From assembly GCA_036787955.1 (NCBI GenBank), contig DAIQOI010000001.1:310001-374000 (forward strand): a DNA stretch of 64,000 bases, read 5' to 3'. The DNA is from UBA2336 sp036787955 (GTDB lineage: Bacteria > Bacteroidota > Bacteroidia > Cytophagales > Cyclobacteriaceae). Below are positions 1-9,163 of this stretch, piece after piece. Under the pieces are notes generated by a model, which made no database searches, was not told the DNA's origin, and was given only the letters and a program-made list of their open reading frames with translations. Every line of letters starts with the position of its first letter. The first letter of the stretch is position 1. A program made the position numbers and the translations under genes.

Positions 1-1506
1 GCCCTTCTTCGGGATAAAACCCTTGTTGAATTTCATCAGGAGACCGAGGGAAGCAAGTTCACAGTAGGCGATATTTACCTGGGGGTAGTTACCAAAGTAG
101 TCCAGGGACTGAATGCCGCCTTCATTGATGTGGGCTATCACAAAGATGCTTTCCTGCACTATCTGGACCTGGGTCCCCAGTTTGGTTCACTGCAAAAGTT
201 TACCAAGCTGGTACGGTCCCGGAAGATTTTCGGCAAGCTGGAAAAATTTACGCTCGAACCGGATATCGATAAACATGGCAAAATTGGGCAGCAACTGACC
301 AAAGGCCAGGTTATACCGGTGCAAATTGTAAAGGAACCTATCTCAACGAAGGGCCCGCGGCTGTCCTGCGAGCTTTCGCTGGCCGGGCGCTACCTGGTGC
401 TCGTGCCTTTTTCAAATGCCATCAGCATTTCGAAGAAAATTACCAGCAGCGAAGAGCGTAAGCGCCTGCTGCGCCTCATTCAATCCATCAAACCCGAAAA
501 TTTTGGTGTAATCGTACGCACGGTGGCCGAAGGAGTGGAGGTGGCCGACCTGGACCGCGACCTGCGCCAGCTGCTAAAAACCTGGGAAGAGGGCATTGCA
601 CGCCTGCCCGATGCCCAGCCCCGCGATAAGCTGATTGGCGAACTGAATAAAACCTCGGCCCTGTTGCGCGATCTGCTCAACGAATCGTTTGACAATATCC
701 TGGTGGATGATAAAAAACTCTATGAGGAAATAAAGTCCTATATCCGCACCATAGCACCCGAGCAGGAAAAGATTGTTAAGCTGTATGCCGGAAAAAGCAA
801 GCTGTTTGAATTCTACGGCATCGAGAAACAAATCAAATCGGCCTTCGGGCAAACGGTAAGCCTGCGCGGTGGCGGCTACCTGGTTATTGAGCACACCGAG
901 GCACTGCACGTTATTGACGTAAACAGCGGTAACAAATCGAACCGCGAGGAAAATCAGGAAACTACTGCCCTCTCAGTTAATACCGAGGCAGCTCGTGAAA
1001 TTGCTCGGCAACTGCGCCTGCGCGACATGGGAGGTATTATTGTGGTAGACTTCATCGACATGAAGAGCCATGATAACAAAAAGCTCATCTACAAAATCAT
1101 GAAAGATGAGCTGGCACAAGACAAGGCCAAGTCAACCGTGCTGCCCCTCTCTAAATTCGGGCTTATGCAGATTACGCGCGAGCGCGTAAGACCCCAGCTG
1201 AACATCGTAACCAAAGAAGTATGCCCTACCTGCAACGGCACCGGGAAAATCGGGGCCTCTATTCTCGTGTCCGACCAGATCGAAAGAGCGTTGGAATATT
1301 TGGTAAGCAAGCAAAACGAACAAAGCCTTTTGCTGGCGGTACATCCATACCTGTATGCCTATTTTACCAGCGGATTCCCCTCCATCCGGATGAGGTGGTT
1401 TTTTAAATACAAACGCTGGATAAAGCTGGAAGTGGATTCGTCACTGGCCATTACGGAATTTAAATTTCTTAATAAAGAAGGCGAGGAAATCCAGCTAAAC
1501 GGCTGA
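1..1506 (+). CDS. rng: Ribonuclease E/G family endoribonuclease (5'-truncated by window edge)
   Basis: Single-strand-specific endoribonuclease of the RNase E/G family, acting in rRNA maturation and mRNA decay. The reading frame is open from base 1, so the N-terminus lies outside the window. The visible part begins inside the S1-type RNA-binding region (GDIYLGVV...AAFIDVG). The catalytic metal-binding aspartates are in HVIDVNSGN (about 910-930) and VVDFIDM (about 1040-1060). The zinc-link motif CPTCNGTG lies at about 1219-1242. It ends soon after this region with no long C-terminal degradosome scaffold, so it resembles RNase G or the short Bacteroidota form more than E. coli RNase E. It converges on prsW. 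The family call is firm; the choice between rng and rne is by architecture. Confidence 0.93.
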   Translation, partial: ALLRDKTLVEFHQETEGSKFTVGDIYLGVVTKVVQGLNAAFIDVGYHKDAFLHYLDLGPQFGSLQKFTKLVRSRKIFGKLEKFTLEPDIDKHGKIGQQLTKGQVIPVQIVKEPISTKGPRLSCELSLAGRYLVLVPFSNAISISKKITSSEERKRLLRLIQSIKPENFGVIVRTVAEGVEVADLDRDLRQLLKTWEEGIARLPDAQPRDKLIGELNKTSALLRDLLNESFDNILVDDKKLYEEIKSYIRTIAPEQEKIVKLYAGKSKLFEFYGIEKQIKSAFGQTVSLRGGGYLVIEHTEALHVIDVNSGNKSNREENQETTALSVNTEAAREIARQLRLRDMGGIIVVDFIDMKSHDNKKLIYKIMKDELAQDKAKSTVLPLSKFGLMQITRERVRPQLNIVTKEVCPTCNGTGKIGASILVSDQIERALEYLVSKQNEQSLLLAVHPYLYAYFTSGFPSIRMRWFFKYKRWIKLEVDSSLAITEFKFLNKEGEEIQLNG

Positions 1507-1522
1507 AGCATCCTGGTGCGAA

Positions 1523-2209
1523 TCATTTGGCACGGATAAAGGGCGACACCTGCTGATGCAGGCGGATGGCTTTTTTGGACAAAATTAAGGCGGTGATCAG
1601 TGAAATGATGGCACCTACCCAGATACCCGGTACAAAACTGATAAACCAGAAATAATCGTACGCACCATGAAATACAGTGGCCACCAGTAAAGCAAACAGG
1701 CTGTAAGCAAATTCGTGCCGGTGCGTGAATTTGGCTTTACCCAGATAGTACCCCATCAGAATGGCAAAGCAGGCATGGGCCGGAACGGCCGTAAACATCC
1801 GTACAATACCCGTGGCCACACCGTACTGGAACACATATAAAATGTTTTCCACAGTGGCAAAGCCCATTCCAACCATGGTGGCATATACAATGCCGTCGAA
1901 CGGCTCGTTGAAGTTCTTGTTTTTATACAGGATAAACCGGATAAACACAAACTTGCTGAACTCCTCTACCAGCGCCACCTTAAAAAAAGCATTGGTAAAC
2001 TGATCAATCACGCTTTCATCATGAAGGGTAAGCATGGAATCCAGCGGCCAGCTGATGAAAAAGGTGATAAACGTGCTGAGCCCGCCATATATAAAACTGG
2101 TTAGCAACAAACCCAGTGGCTCACGTTCGTGGTGATCTTTTAAATAGATATACAAGCCGATGGCAAGACCAGGAGCAAAAGCAAGGGCGAGCAGGATTAA
2201 TACATTCAT
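1523..2209 (-). CDS. prsW: PrsW-family intramembrane metalloprotease
   Basis: Polytopic inner-membrane protein of 228 residues with about seven hydrophobic segments. The family's three conserved motifs are present: EE at residues 82-83 (VEEFSKF), FATVEN at 117-122 and HGAYD at 181-185, with a further His in PAHACF near 145. In Bacillus subtilis PrsW cleaves the anti-sigma factor RsiW, but many Bacteroidota homologues have no known substrate and no anti-sigma gene is visible here. I chose the ATG at 2209 over the TTG one codon upstream. It lies 17 bp downstream of a thioredoxin-fold gene on the same strand, so the two are probably co-transcribed. Confidence 0.85.
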   Translation of the reverse strand: MNVLILLALAFAPGLAIGLYIYLKDHHEREPLGLLLTSFIYGGLSTFITFFISWPLDSMLTLHDESVIDQFTNAFFKVALVEEFSKFVFIRFILYKNKNFNEPFDGIVYATMVGMGFATVENILYVFQYGVATGIVRMFTAVPAHACFAILMGYYLGKAKFTHRHEFAYSLFALLVATVFHGAYDYFWFISFVPGIWVGAIISLITALILSKKAIRLHQQVSPFIRAK

Positions 2210-2226
2210 CAAACTGTTTTTAGCAA

Positions 2227-2763
2227 CTATTCCAGCACAGCTTCAATGGCATCCATTTTCGCAGGCGAATATTTTCCGGTGGTAGCATAACGTATCACCC
2301 CATCGGCATCCAGTACAAAAAAGTAGGGTACATCGCGCTTTTCGAAATCGAGGGCATCTTTGTACGGTTTTAATTCGCCTTTGTAGAAAAGAATATATGG
2401 ATGCAATTGGGGGTCAATGTTCTGAAGGGCCTTTTTCTTGGCTGTGCCCGTTGCGGCAGCGTTCACACCGGTAAACATCGGGATGAAATATACATGAACA
2501 TCGTAACCAAACCCTTCGAATAATCCTTTATTCTTCTGAATGAACTTTTCAAAAACCGGCTGAAACCAGGAATTGAGTTCATCTTCCGATTTCTTTGAAT
2601 AGGCCAGCCCCAATAAAGAATATTTTCCGCGTACAGCTTCCGGCAACACAACGCGCTGATCCGACAGGTTTTCGGTTTCCATCACCGGAAAAGGCTTTCC
2701 AACTACCTGCGCATGCACACCAGCAGCGATGAAAATGAATAAAGTTGAAACAAGGATTTTCAT
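2227..2763 (-). CDS. Secreted thioredoxin-fold protein (ATP10-like?)
   Basis: A 178-residue protein with a short N-terminal signal peptide (MKILVSTLFIFIAAGVHA) and a thioredoxin-like layout: GKPFPVMETENL strand start, a GLAYSKKSEDELNSW segment and a late VPYFFVLDADGVIRY strand. It has no CxxC, so it is unlikely to be a disulfide reductase. The LGLAYSKKSEDELNSWFQPV stretch recalls ATP10-type assembly factors, but I could not align it and offer this only as a possibility. The ATG at 2763 is preferred because it gives a clean signal peptide. Upstream in-frame starts would add 48 unrelated residues running into the purK promoter region. Confidence 0.65.
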   Translation of the reverse strand: MKILVSTLFIFIAAGVHAQVVGKPFPVMETENLSDQRVVLPEAVRGKYSLLGLAYSKKSEDELNSWFQPVFEKFIQKNKGLFEGFGYDVHVYFIPMFTGVNAAATGTAKKKALQNIDPQLHPYILFYKGELKPYKDALDFEKRDVPYFFVLDADGVIRYATTGKYSPAKMDAIEAVLE

Positions 2764-2851
2764 AAGGTCAAGTTGCAAATAAATTGTCAAAAACCGAATA
2801 GCAGTAACCAAAAGTTCATTTCTGCCTAAATTGCAGGCCATAGAATACCCC

Positions 2852-3976
2852 ATGCAACAACCTGTAATCGGCATACTTGGTGGCGGGCAACTGGGCCGCA
2901 TGCTCATTCAGAAAGGACTGGATTTTGGGTTGAACTTCCGGGTAATGGACCCCGATCCGGAAGCGCCCTGCAGTGTATTCAGCGGCTTTACTACCGGATC
3001 CATTACAGATTATGAATCGGTTTTAAACTTTGGAAAAAATTGTGATGTCGTTACCATTGAAATAGAAAATGTAAATGTTCAGGCACTGGCAGATTTACAA
3101 AGCCAGGGAAAAAAGATTTATCCGCAGCCGGAGGTCATAGCGTTGATTCAGGACAAATGCACACAGAAAACTTTTTACCGGAATCACAACATTCCTACAG
3201 CAGAATTTGTACTTACGGCAAACCGCGATGAAGTGCTGCAGCACCGTTCGTTTCTTCCTGCCGTTCATAAACTTGGAAGAGAAGGTTATGATGGCCGCGG
3301 GGTGCAGGTGTTGCGTTCAGAGAGCGATTTACCCAAAGCTTTTGATAGCCCCGGAGTTTTGGAGAAACTCATCCCGTTTGAAAAAGAAATTTCTGTTATT
3401 GCTGCACGGAGTCCATCAGGTGAGGTGAGAACTTATCCCGCTGTTGAGATGGTTTTTCATCCGGAAAAAAATTTGGTCGAGTACCTGTTTTCTCCGGCCG
3501 GTATTTCGGATGAGATAAAAAGCAAAGCCGACCACCTGGCACGTACCGTTATTGAAAAACTAAACTTAACCGGGTTGCTGGCCGTGGAAATGTTTGTTGG
3601 CCCCGAAGGCGAAGTACTGGTGAACGAGATTGCGCCACGACCTCACAACAGCGGGCATCATACGGTCGAATCGCACGTTACTTCACAATACGAACAACAT
3701 TTGCGGGCCATATTAAACTGGCCACTGGGCGATACCTCCGCCATCAGGCCCAGCGCCATGATTAACCTGCTGGGCGAGGCGGGGTTTACAGGAGCAGCCA
3801 GGTATGAAGGACTTGAACAGGTGCTGAAACTGGAGGGCGTACATGTGCACTTGTATGGCAAGCAATACACCAGGCCGTTCAGAAAAATGGGGCACGTTAC
3901 GATAGTGGATGACGATGTTGTGCGTTTGAAGGAGAAAGCCGATTTTGTAAAAAAAACCCTCAAAGTTAAAACATGA
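2852..3976 (+). CDS. purK: 5-(carboxyamino)imidazole ribonucleotide synthase
   Basis: PurK carboxylates 5-aminoimidazole ribonucleotide with ATP and bicarbonate to give N5-CAIR in de novo purine synthesis. The 374-residue protein opens with the nucleotide-loop motif GGGQLGR (residues 10-16). It continues with an ATP-grasp core (KLGREGYDGRGVQVL; LEKLIPFEKEISV; NEIAPRPHNSGHHT), all hallmarks of PurK. I start at ATG 2852; an in-frame TTG at 2831 would add seven residues but gives a poorer fit. The last four bases overlap purE (ATGA), implying translational coupling with the next enzyme in the pathway. Confidence 0.96.
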   Translation: MQQPVIGILGGGQLGRMLIQKGLDFGLNFRVMDPDPEAPCSVFSGFTTGSITDYESVLNFGKNCDVVTIEIENVNVQALADLQSQGKKIYPQPEVIALIQDKCTQKTFYRNHNIPTAEFVLTANRDEVLQHRSFLPAVHKLGREGYDGRGVQVLRSESDLPKAFDSPGVLEKLIPFEKEISVIAARSPSGEVRTYPAVEMVFHPEKNLVEYLFSPAGISDEIKSKADHLARTVIEKLNLTGLLAVEMFVGPEGEVLVNEIAPRPHNSGHHTVESHVTSQYEQHLRAILNWPLGDTSAIRPSAMINLLGEAGFTGAARYEGLEQVLKLEGVHVHLYGKQYTRPFRKMGHVTIVDDDVVRLKEKADFVKKTLKVKT

Positions 3977-4485
3977 GCAAACCATTGGTGGGTATTATCA
4001 TGGGCAGCCAGTCCGACCTGGTGGTTATGAAAGAAGCCGCAGAAGTGCTGGAAGAATTAAAAATTCCCTATGAGCTGACCATTGTTTCGGCTCACCGAAC
4101 CCCCTTGCGCATGATGCAATACGCAAGCGAGGCGCGCAAGCGAGGTTTACAGGTGATCATTGCAGGTGCAGGAGGCGCTGCCCACCTCCCCGGCATGGTG
4201 GCATCGGTCACCACCTTGCCGGTCATTGGAGTTCCGGTCAAATCATCCAACTCGATTGATGGGTGGGATTCGGTATTGTCCATCCTGCAAATGCCCGCCG
4301 GCGTGCCGGTAGCTACCGTGGCGCTGAACGGTGCCCGCAATGCAGGCATACTGGCTGCGCAAATCATCGGCTCAACGGATAAAAAAACAGCTGAGCGTTT
4401 GGGCGTCTTCAAAGAAGCACTGAAAAATAAAGTTGAAGAGGCAGCAAAAACCATTGAAAAAAAAGGCTGGCGCAAGAGCCTCTGA
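3973..4485 (+). CDS. purE: 5-(carboxyamino)imidazole ribonucleotide mutase
   Basis: PurE converts N5-CAIR made by PurK into CAIR. The 170-residue protein has the class I signature: GSQSD at 11-15, SAHRTP at 39-44 and a Gly-rich GAGGAAHLPGM loop. That is the usual size for a bacterial class I PurE with a slightly extended Lys-rich tail. Its ATG overlaps the purK stop by four bases. Together the two genes provide the ATP-dependent route of this purine step. Confidence 0.96.
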   Translation: MSKPLVGIIMGSQSDLVVMKEAAEVLEELKIPYELTIVSAHRTPLRMMQYASEARKRGLQVIIAGAGGAAHLPGMVASVTTLPVIGVPVKSSNSIDGWDSVLSILQMPAGVPVATVALNGARNAGILAAQIIGSTDKKTAERLGVFKEALKNKVEEAAKTIEKKGWRKSL

Positions 4486-4517
4486 AATTTTTCTTTAAAA
4501 AGAGGTAACTTAAAGTT

Positions 4518-5786
4518 GTGAAACCAGGTAACAAAGGTTGGCTGAAAGAATACTTAGAGTTCCGCAAGGACCTGCTAAAGGACGTTTCCTTTAACTTTAA
4601 ATCATCCCATCCCGAGCATTCGTTGTACCGTATTATTCAACCCACAGGCCTGATGTACGGACAGTCGGTGGGACGTATCGACCACCCGGCTGCCGATACC
4701 TGGGATGAAAGGGATAAGATGAAAATATTGCTTGCAGAGAGCCTCATCAGCAGCTCGTTGTTATTCCACAACAAACCCATCAACACGCCCGAAGAATTAT
4801 CTGACATTTTCATCAAAGTTCTGGAAAACATTACCCGCTTTTACAATAATGTTTTTCCAGAGCTGGCTACCCCCACAAAAACTTTGTTCGGTCGCAAGCG
4901 CTCACCCCTGGAACTGGCAGAAAGAATACTGGACAAACGCATTGATCTGACTGCCGACTATAAGGATAATTTCTGGGTGTATTTTTTCCACAACAGCCTG
5001 TTATTTCTCGACATCTTTATTTTCGGGCAATGGATTCACACCAACGCCGACCGGATTGTTGCCGACTTCTTCCGCTATGAGCGCGAGGAGCTGCGCTTTT
5101 CAATGGTTAAGGTAATGGCCGCCACGGCACATTCAGATAACATCCTGGATTACGAAGAACGCAAGTTGTTTCAGTATTTTCTGCAAAGCACCGACTTGCC
5201 GGCCGACAAGCGAAAGGAGGCCCTGAGCATATTTGAAAACGGCGTGCCCCTTGAAGAGATCAACATCCCGACCGATAATTCATGGATACTGCGTAAATTT
5301 TTGCTGGAGATAGCCATACTTACCACCTGGGCAGACCGAAGGGTAGAACAGGCCGAGCAGGATTTTCTGAAAGACTTTTGTAAAGTACTCGGTTTTAACG
5401 AGGAAGATCTGGAAAACAGCCTGCTTGCCATTGAAGGCTTTGTGCTGGAGCACTGGCAGCAGTTGGAGTACCTCCAGGACCGGCAGGATTACCAGCGCGT
5501 AAGCGAACACTTTATACAACGTGTAGCGCGCGTGGCCGAGCGCAACCGGGGGCGGTTGCTGAAGGGCATTAAAGACAGCGAAGAACTGGTAACCCTGATG
5601 CGCAAAGCGCGTTCAGGACAACTTACTCCGGAAGAAAATGAAGTGGTACGCCGGCACCTTATTGATGTGCTTAAAACTATTCCTACCTTCGTAATTATTT
5701 CTTTGCCTCAGAAATTCCTTACGCTCCCTATTCTGATGCAGATAATTCCACGCAGTCTTTTTGCCGAACTGGATGAAAGCCACTAA
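4518..5786 (+). CDS. LETM1-related protein with TerB-like domain
   Basis: A 422-residue protein of a Bacteroidota family annotated as LETM1-related biofilm-associated protein. The centre (about 195-300) reads like TerB-like helical modules (MAATAHSDNILDYEERKLFQYFL; AILTTWADRRVEQAEQDFLKDFC). The last 60 residues (LTPEENEVVRRHLIDVLKTIPTFVIISLP...LPILMQIIP) resemble the ribosome/membrane-binding helix set of LETM1. The N-terminus has no signal peptide. The start is GTG at 4518, 32 bp after purE, preceded by AGAGGTAAC, an unusually good Shine-Dalgarno-like stretch for this phylum. It converges on the TerC-family gene with a four-base tail overlap. The biochemical role is not known to me. Confidence 0.72.
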   Translation: MKPGNKGWLKEYLEFRKDLLKDVSFNFKSSHPEHSLYRIIQPTGLMYGQSVGRIDHPAADTWDERDKMKILLAESLISSSLLFHNKPINTPEELSDIFIKVLENITRFYNNVFPELATPTKTLFGRKRSPLELAERILDKRIDLTADYKDNFWVYFFHNSLLFLDIFIFGQWIHTNADRIVADFFRYEREELRFSMVKVMAATAHSDNILDYEERKLFQYFLQSTDLPADKRKEALSIFENGVPLEEINIPTDNSWILRKFLLEIAILTTWADRRVEQAEQDFLKDFCKVLGFNEEDLENSLLAIEGFVLEHWQQLEYLQDRQDYQRVSEHFIQRVARVAERNRGRLLKGIKDSEELVTLMRKARSGQLTPEENEVVRRHLIDVLKTIPTFVIISLPQKFLTLPILMQIIPRSLFAELDESH

Positions 5787-6799
5787 GGCTCTTTGATGAT
5801 TTTTGATTTTCGCGGAACCAGAATGGAAAAGATTATTGAAGAGGCAAGAATGGTGATAATAATACTGAAAGAAAGATAGGGATTTTCAACGTACTTTTCG
5901 GTAAAATCCGGAAATTCATCTTTCATGATTTCCAACAACATCTTTGCTCCAATAAAGAACAGAATGATGGAGAGGCCCTTTTGCAGCAGATAAAATTTAT
6001 CAATAATGCCAGAAAGCAGAAAGAACATGGCCCGAAGCCCCATTACGGCAAAAATGTTGGATGTGTAAATTAAAAACTCATTCTGTGTGATGGCAAAAGC
6101 TGCCGGGATAGAATCAACGGCAAAAATCAAATCAGTGGTTTCAATTAATACAATAACCAGAAACAAGGGTGTGAAATAAAACTTGCCGTCTTCCCTGATG
6201 AAAAATTTCCCGCCCTGATCATTGGTTGAAACAGGCAGGTATTTTTTGCAAAACTTAAGAACCGGATTTTTTTCCGGCTCGATTTTTTCATCGCCATCCT
6301 CAAAATAAATCCGGATGCCGGAGTATATCAGAAATACACCGAAGATGTACAGTATCCAATGAAACTTGTGAATAAGGTAGGCACCCACAAAAATGAAAAC
6401 AGCACGAAATACAATTGCACCAAGAATACCCCAGAATAGAATTTTATGGTAATAAGCCTCATCGACCCGGAAATATTTCAATATGAGCAGGATAACAAAA
6501 ATGTTGTCAACCGACAAGGCGTATTCGGTGAGATAAGCCGAAAAATACTCCACGGCACCAACTGCTCCGCTTTCATCATAAACATAAATAAAATACCCGA
6601 AAAGGGTGGAAACGGTTACCCAGAAAATAGACTGGTAGAGCGCGGAACGGGTTGAAATTTTACGAGCCTGCTTGTGAAAAAGCCCCAGATCCAAAACCAG
6701 GAAGAGAATAATGATGGTACCGAAGATGGCAAAAAGAATTACCTCCCGCTCGTTACCTCCAAAGAGGGTAAAAAGAAATATGGTGAAGGGGGTTTGCAA
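5783..6799 (-). CDS. TerC/Alx-family integral membrane protein
   Basis: A 338-residue membrane protein with about nine hydrophobic helices and the family's buried acidic motifs: ALSVDNIFVILLIL near residue 95 and ETTDLIFAVDSIPAAFAIT near 225. TerC/Alx/MeeF proteins are implicated in Mn2+ export and metal loading of secreted proteins. The soluble loop between helices carries an Asp/Glu/Lys-rich stretch (FEDGDEKIEPEKN). No ATG gives the full first helix, so I chose TTG at 6799. Upstream in-frame codons run only about 27 bases before a stop. A TAnnTTTG element sits about 80 bp upstream. It converges with the TerB/LETM1-type gene. Confidence 0.88.
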   Translation of the reverse strand: MQTPFTIFLFTLFGGNEREVILFAIFGTIIILFLVLDLGLFHKQARKISTRSALYQSIFWVTVSTLFGYFIYVYDESGAVGAVEYFSAYLTEYALSVDNIFVILLILKYFRVDEAYYHKILFWGILGAIVFRAVFIFVGAYLIHKFHWILYIFGVFLIYSGIRIYFEDGDEKIEPEKNPVLKFCKKYLPVSTNDQGGKFFIREDGKFYFTPLFLVIVLIETTDLIFAVDSIPAAFAITQNEFLIYTSNIFAVMGLRAMFFLLSGIIDKFYLLQKGLSIILFFIGAKMLLEIMKDEFPDFTEKYVENPYLSFSIIITILASSIIFSILVPRKSKIIKEP

Positions 6800-6877
6800 T
6801 GATTTAAGATTTAATAATTCAATTGATTAAAGACCATCGTAAGTTACTCAGTGTCAGTTTATGAGTCATGCAACCGG

Positions 6878-6885
6878 CAAAAGTA
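6878..6885 (-). promoter_or_regulatory. Candidate -7 element for the TerC-family gene
   Basis: The minus strand reads TACTTTTG, an exact match to the Bacteroidota TAnnTTTG -7 consensus. It leaves a leader of about 80 nt before the TTG start. I could not find a convincing TTG -33 partner at 19-22 nt. Confidence 0.4.
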
Positions 6886-6958
6886 CATAATTTACGTGTG
6901 CAGTGCGGTTGCTGTTGATAATGAATTTGCGCAAGAAGAAACCATCAAACCCAAAATT

Positions 6959-7369
6959 TTAAGTACACTTACGGCATATACCGCGTACCAGCAGGTTGCG
7001 TTCGCTGGCCTGGTATCCCTTTGGCAGTTTGATAGCGGGTATCTCAACCTCAAGGCAACTGGTTTCACCGCACCGCCGGCATTTAAAATGCACGTGGTCG
7101 TGGCGATGGTGCGATGACGAGCACGCATCGCTGCACAAGGCGTATTTAAGCGTTCCTTCGTCATCCAATACCTTATGAAGAATGCCTCTTTTTAAAAAGA
7201 TACGCAAGGTACGATACACAGTAACCCGGTCATACTCAGGGTCCAGCCATCGTTCGATATCGCCATGCGAAAGTGCGTGTTTCTTTTTCAGAAATAAATT
7301 CAAAATGGCCTGCCTTCCGGGGGTGGATCGCAGGTCGTGTTCTTTTAACATTTCGCGCGGAGGGGTCAT
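6959..7369 (-). CDS. Fur-family transcriptional regulator
   Basis: A 136-residue metal-responsive repressor. It has an N-terminal winged helix (LRSTPGRQAILNLF; DRVTVYRTLRIFLKRG, recognition helix at about 50-60). The C-terminal dimer domain has a His-rich metal site (HHRHDHVHF, 87-95) and structural zinc cysteines C97/C100 and C132/C135. Four structural cysteines and the His cluster fit Fur, Zur or PerR-like members, and I cannot tell which metal. Its ATG overlaps the stop of the ABC exporter gene by four bases, so it is the last gene of a gpmI-ABC-fur unit. This places a metal regulator under the control of a glycolytic gene's promoter. Confidence 0.9.
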   Translation of the reverse strand: MTPPREMLKEHDLRSTPGRQAILNLFLKKKHALSHGDIERWLDPEYDRVTVYRTLRIFLKRGILHKVLDDEGTLKYALCSDACSSSHHRHDHVHFKCRRCGETSCLEVEIPAIKLPKGYQASERNLLVRGICRKCT

Positions 7370-9159
7370 GCTTCCTGAAGCTGCAAAGTTAACAGATGAC
7401 GGTATAGTCCGTTATTTCGTTGTGAAAGTTCAGCATGCGAACCGACTTCTGCAAGTTCACCGCGGTTAATTACAAATATCCGGTCGGCCTTGCGGATGGT
7501 GCTAAGCCGGTGGGCAATGATGATAGTGGTGCGCCCTTCCATCAGTTTATCCAATGCCTCCTGAACAAGTATCTCCGACTGGGCATCGAGCGAGCTGGTG
7601 GCCTCGTCCAGAATAAGGATGGCCGGATCTTTTAAGATGGCCCTCGCTATGGCTATGCGCTGGCGTTGACCACCTGATAACTTAACACCGCGGTCGCCCA
7701 CACGCGTGTTGAAACCTTCGGGAAAATGTTGAATAAACTCCAGTGCATTTGCCTTCTGCGCGGCTTCGGCAATTTGCTGATCGCTTGCATCGGGTTTGCC
7801 ATAGGCAATATTTTCGCGAATGGTACCGCCAAATAAAATCACCTCCTGTGGTACAATGCCGATGTTTTTGCGGTAAGCTGTTAACGGATAGGTGGTTATC
7901 GGCTTTCCGTCAACACGTATCTCGCCATCCTGCACGGCATAATATCGCATCAGCAGCTGAATGATGGTAGATTTTCCGGCACCACTTGGCCCAACCAATG
8001 CCACTTTTTCGCCCGCCCCTATGGCAAAAGTCAGCTCTTTCAAAACCTTAACATCCTGCCGCGAAGGATATTCAAAACTTACTTTGTCAAATTCAATTCT
8101 TCCTTTCAAACGGGGAACGTCTTTTCTTGAATCCGCCTGCTGCTCGTCTTTTTCGGCAAGAATTTCCTGGAGTCGATCCGAGGCTCCGATGGCCCGTTGT
8201 ACCTGCGTATAGATGTCGCCCAGCCCGGCAATGGATCCGCCAATAAAAGATGTATAGATAATAAAGGAGAACAACATGCCCACCGATAGTTCACCGGTTT
8301 GCACCAGCCGGGCACCAAACCAACCCACGGCCACAATACCGCCAAACAGGGTGAAGATGGCAAATGAAATAAACAAGCCGCGGTATTTGGCTGTACGCAC
8401 CGCCACCCGAACGGTTTCGGCCAGCGCTTTTCCGTATCGCTGTATTTCCAGCCATTCATTGGTAAAGGCTTTTACCACCTGAACGGACTGCAGCGATTCT
8501 TCAACCACCACATTGGCATCGGCCAGTTTATCCTGAGTTTGTTTGGATAACCTGCGTATGTACCGGCCGAACACCAGGGCCAACACCACCAACACAGGAA
8601 ACGTGAGCAGCATGAATGCTGTAAGAGAAGGTGCGAGATAAAAAATCCAGGCAATGCCAAGAATAAGTGTAAGGGTCTGACGCAGCAGTTCGGCCAGTGT
8701 AAAGGTGAACATATCCTGAAGTGTGCTGACATCAGCGGTTATGCGGCTGATGAGCTCACCTACCCTGCGCCTGTCGAAAAACGACATGGGCTGCCAGATG
8801 ATTTTTTTATACACGGCCAGCCGCAGGTCGGCCAGCGATCGCTCGGAAGTGATGGAAAATGTATAGACACGCGTAAACGAAAAAAGTGCCTGCACGAACA
8901 AAATGCCGATGAGCACAAGTGCCACCTGGTTGATGGAATGAAAATAAGTGCCTGGCTTTCCGGTGGCAATGTCAAGCAACTGACCTGCAAAGTAAGGAAA
9001 GGAAAGCAGTGTAAGGCTGGAAAACATCAAGGCAACAAGACCCATGAAAAAGTAAATGCGATAGGGCCACACAAACCGCAGGATGCCCAGCAGTTTTTTT
9101 AGATTGGAAAGGTTAAGTGTTTTTTTGTCTTCTGGTGCTAAAGGTTCGCGCCTGGCCAT
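7366..9159 (-). CDS. MsbA-type homodimeric ABC exporter (TMD-NBD half transporter)
   Basis: A 597-residue half transporter with six membrane helices (about 30-320) and a C-terminal ATPase. The ATPase has Walker A GPSGAGKST near 390, Q-loop IVPQEVILFGG, signature LSGGQRQRIAIARA, Walker B with catalytic Glu (ILILDEATSSLD) and H-loop IIAHRLS. All sites are canonical, so it should work as a homodimer exporting lipid, lipid-linked or hydrophobic substrates; the substrate is unknown. I start at ATG 9159 rather than an in-frame TTG at 9177 that lies inside gpmI. It follows the gpmI stop by four bases and overlaps the Fur-family gene by four. Confidence 0.9.
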   Translation of the reverse strand: MARREPLAPEDKKTLNLSNLKKLLGILRFVWPYRIYFFMGLVALMFSSLTLLSFPYFAGQLLDIATGKPGTYFHSINQVALVLIGILFVQALFSFTRVYTFSITSERSLADLRLAVYKKIIWQPMSFFDRRRVGELISRITADVSTLQDMFTFTLAELLRQTLTLILGIAWIFYLAPSLTAFMLLTFPVLVVLALVFGRYIRRLSKQTQDKLADANVVVEESLQSVQVVKAFTNEWLEIQRYGKALAETVRVAVRTAKYRGLFISFAIFTLFGGIVAVGWFGARLVQTGELSVGMLFSFIIYTSFIGGSIAGLGDIYTQVQRAIGASDRLQEILAEKDEQQADSRKDVPRLKGRIEFDKVSFEYPSRQDVKVLKELTFAIGAGEKVALVGPSGAGKSTIIQLLMRYYAVQDGEIRVDGKPITTYPLTAYRKNIGIVPQEVILFGGTIRENIAYGKPDASDQQIAEAAQKANALEFIQHFPEGFNTRVGDRGVKLSGGQRQRIAIARAILKDPAILILDEATSSLDAQSEILVQEALDKLMEGRTTIIIAHRLSTIRKADRIFVINRGELAEVGSHAELSQRNNGLYRHLLTLQLQEA

Positions 9160-9163
9160 GCTT

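Noticed and set aside
6800..6877. Possible yybP-ykoY-type manganese riboswitch upstream of the TerC-family gene
   Set aside because: The leader is only about 80 nt and AU-rich, and I could not find the conserved paired elements.
6917..6930. Fur-box-like TGATAAT sequence near the fur gene
   Set aside because: Only one half-site matches; the other half has three of seven bases.
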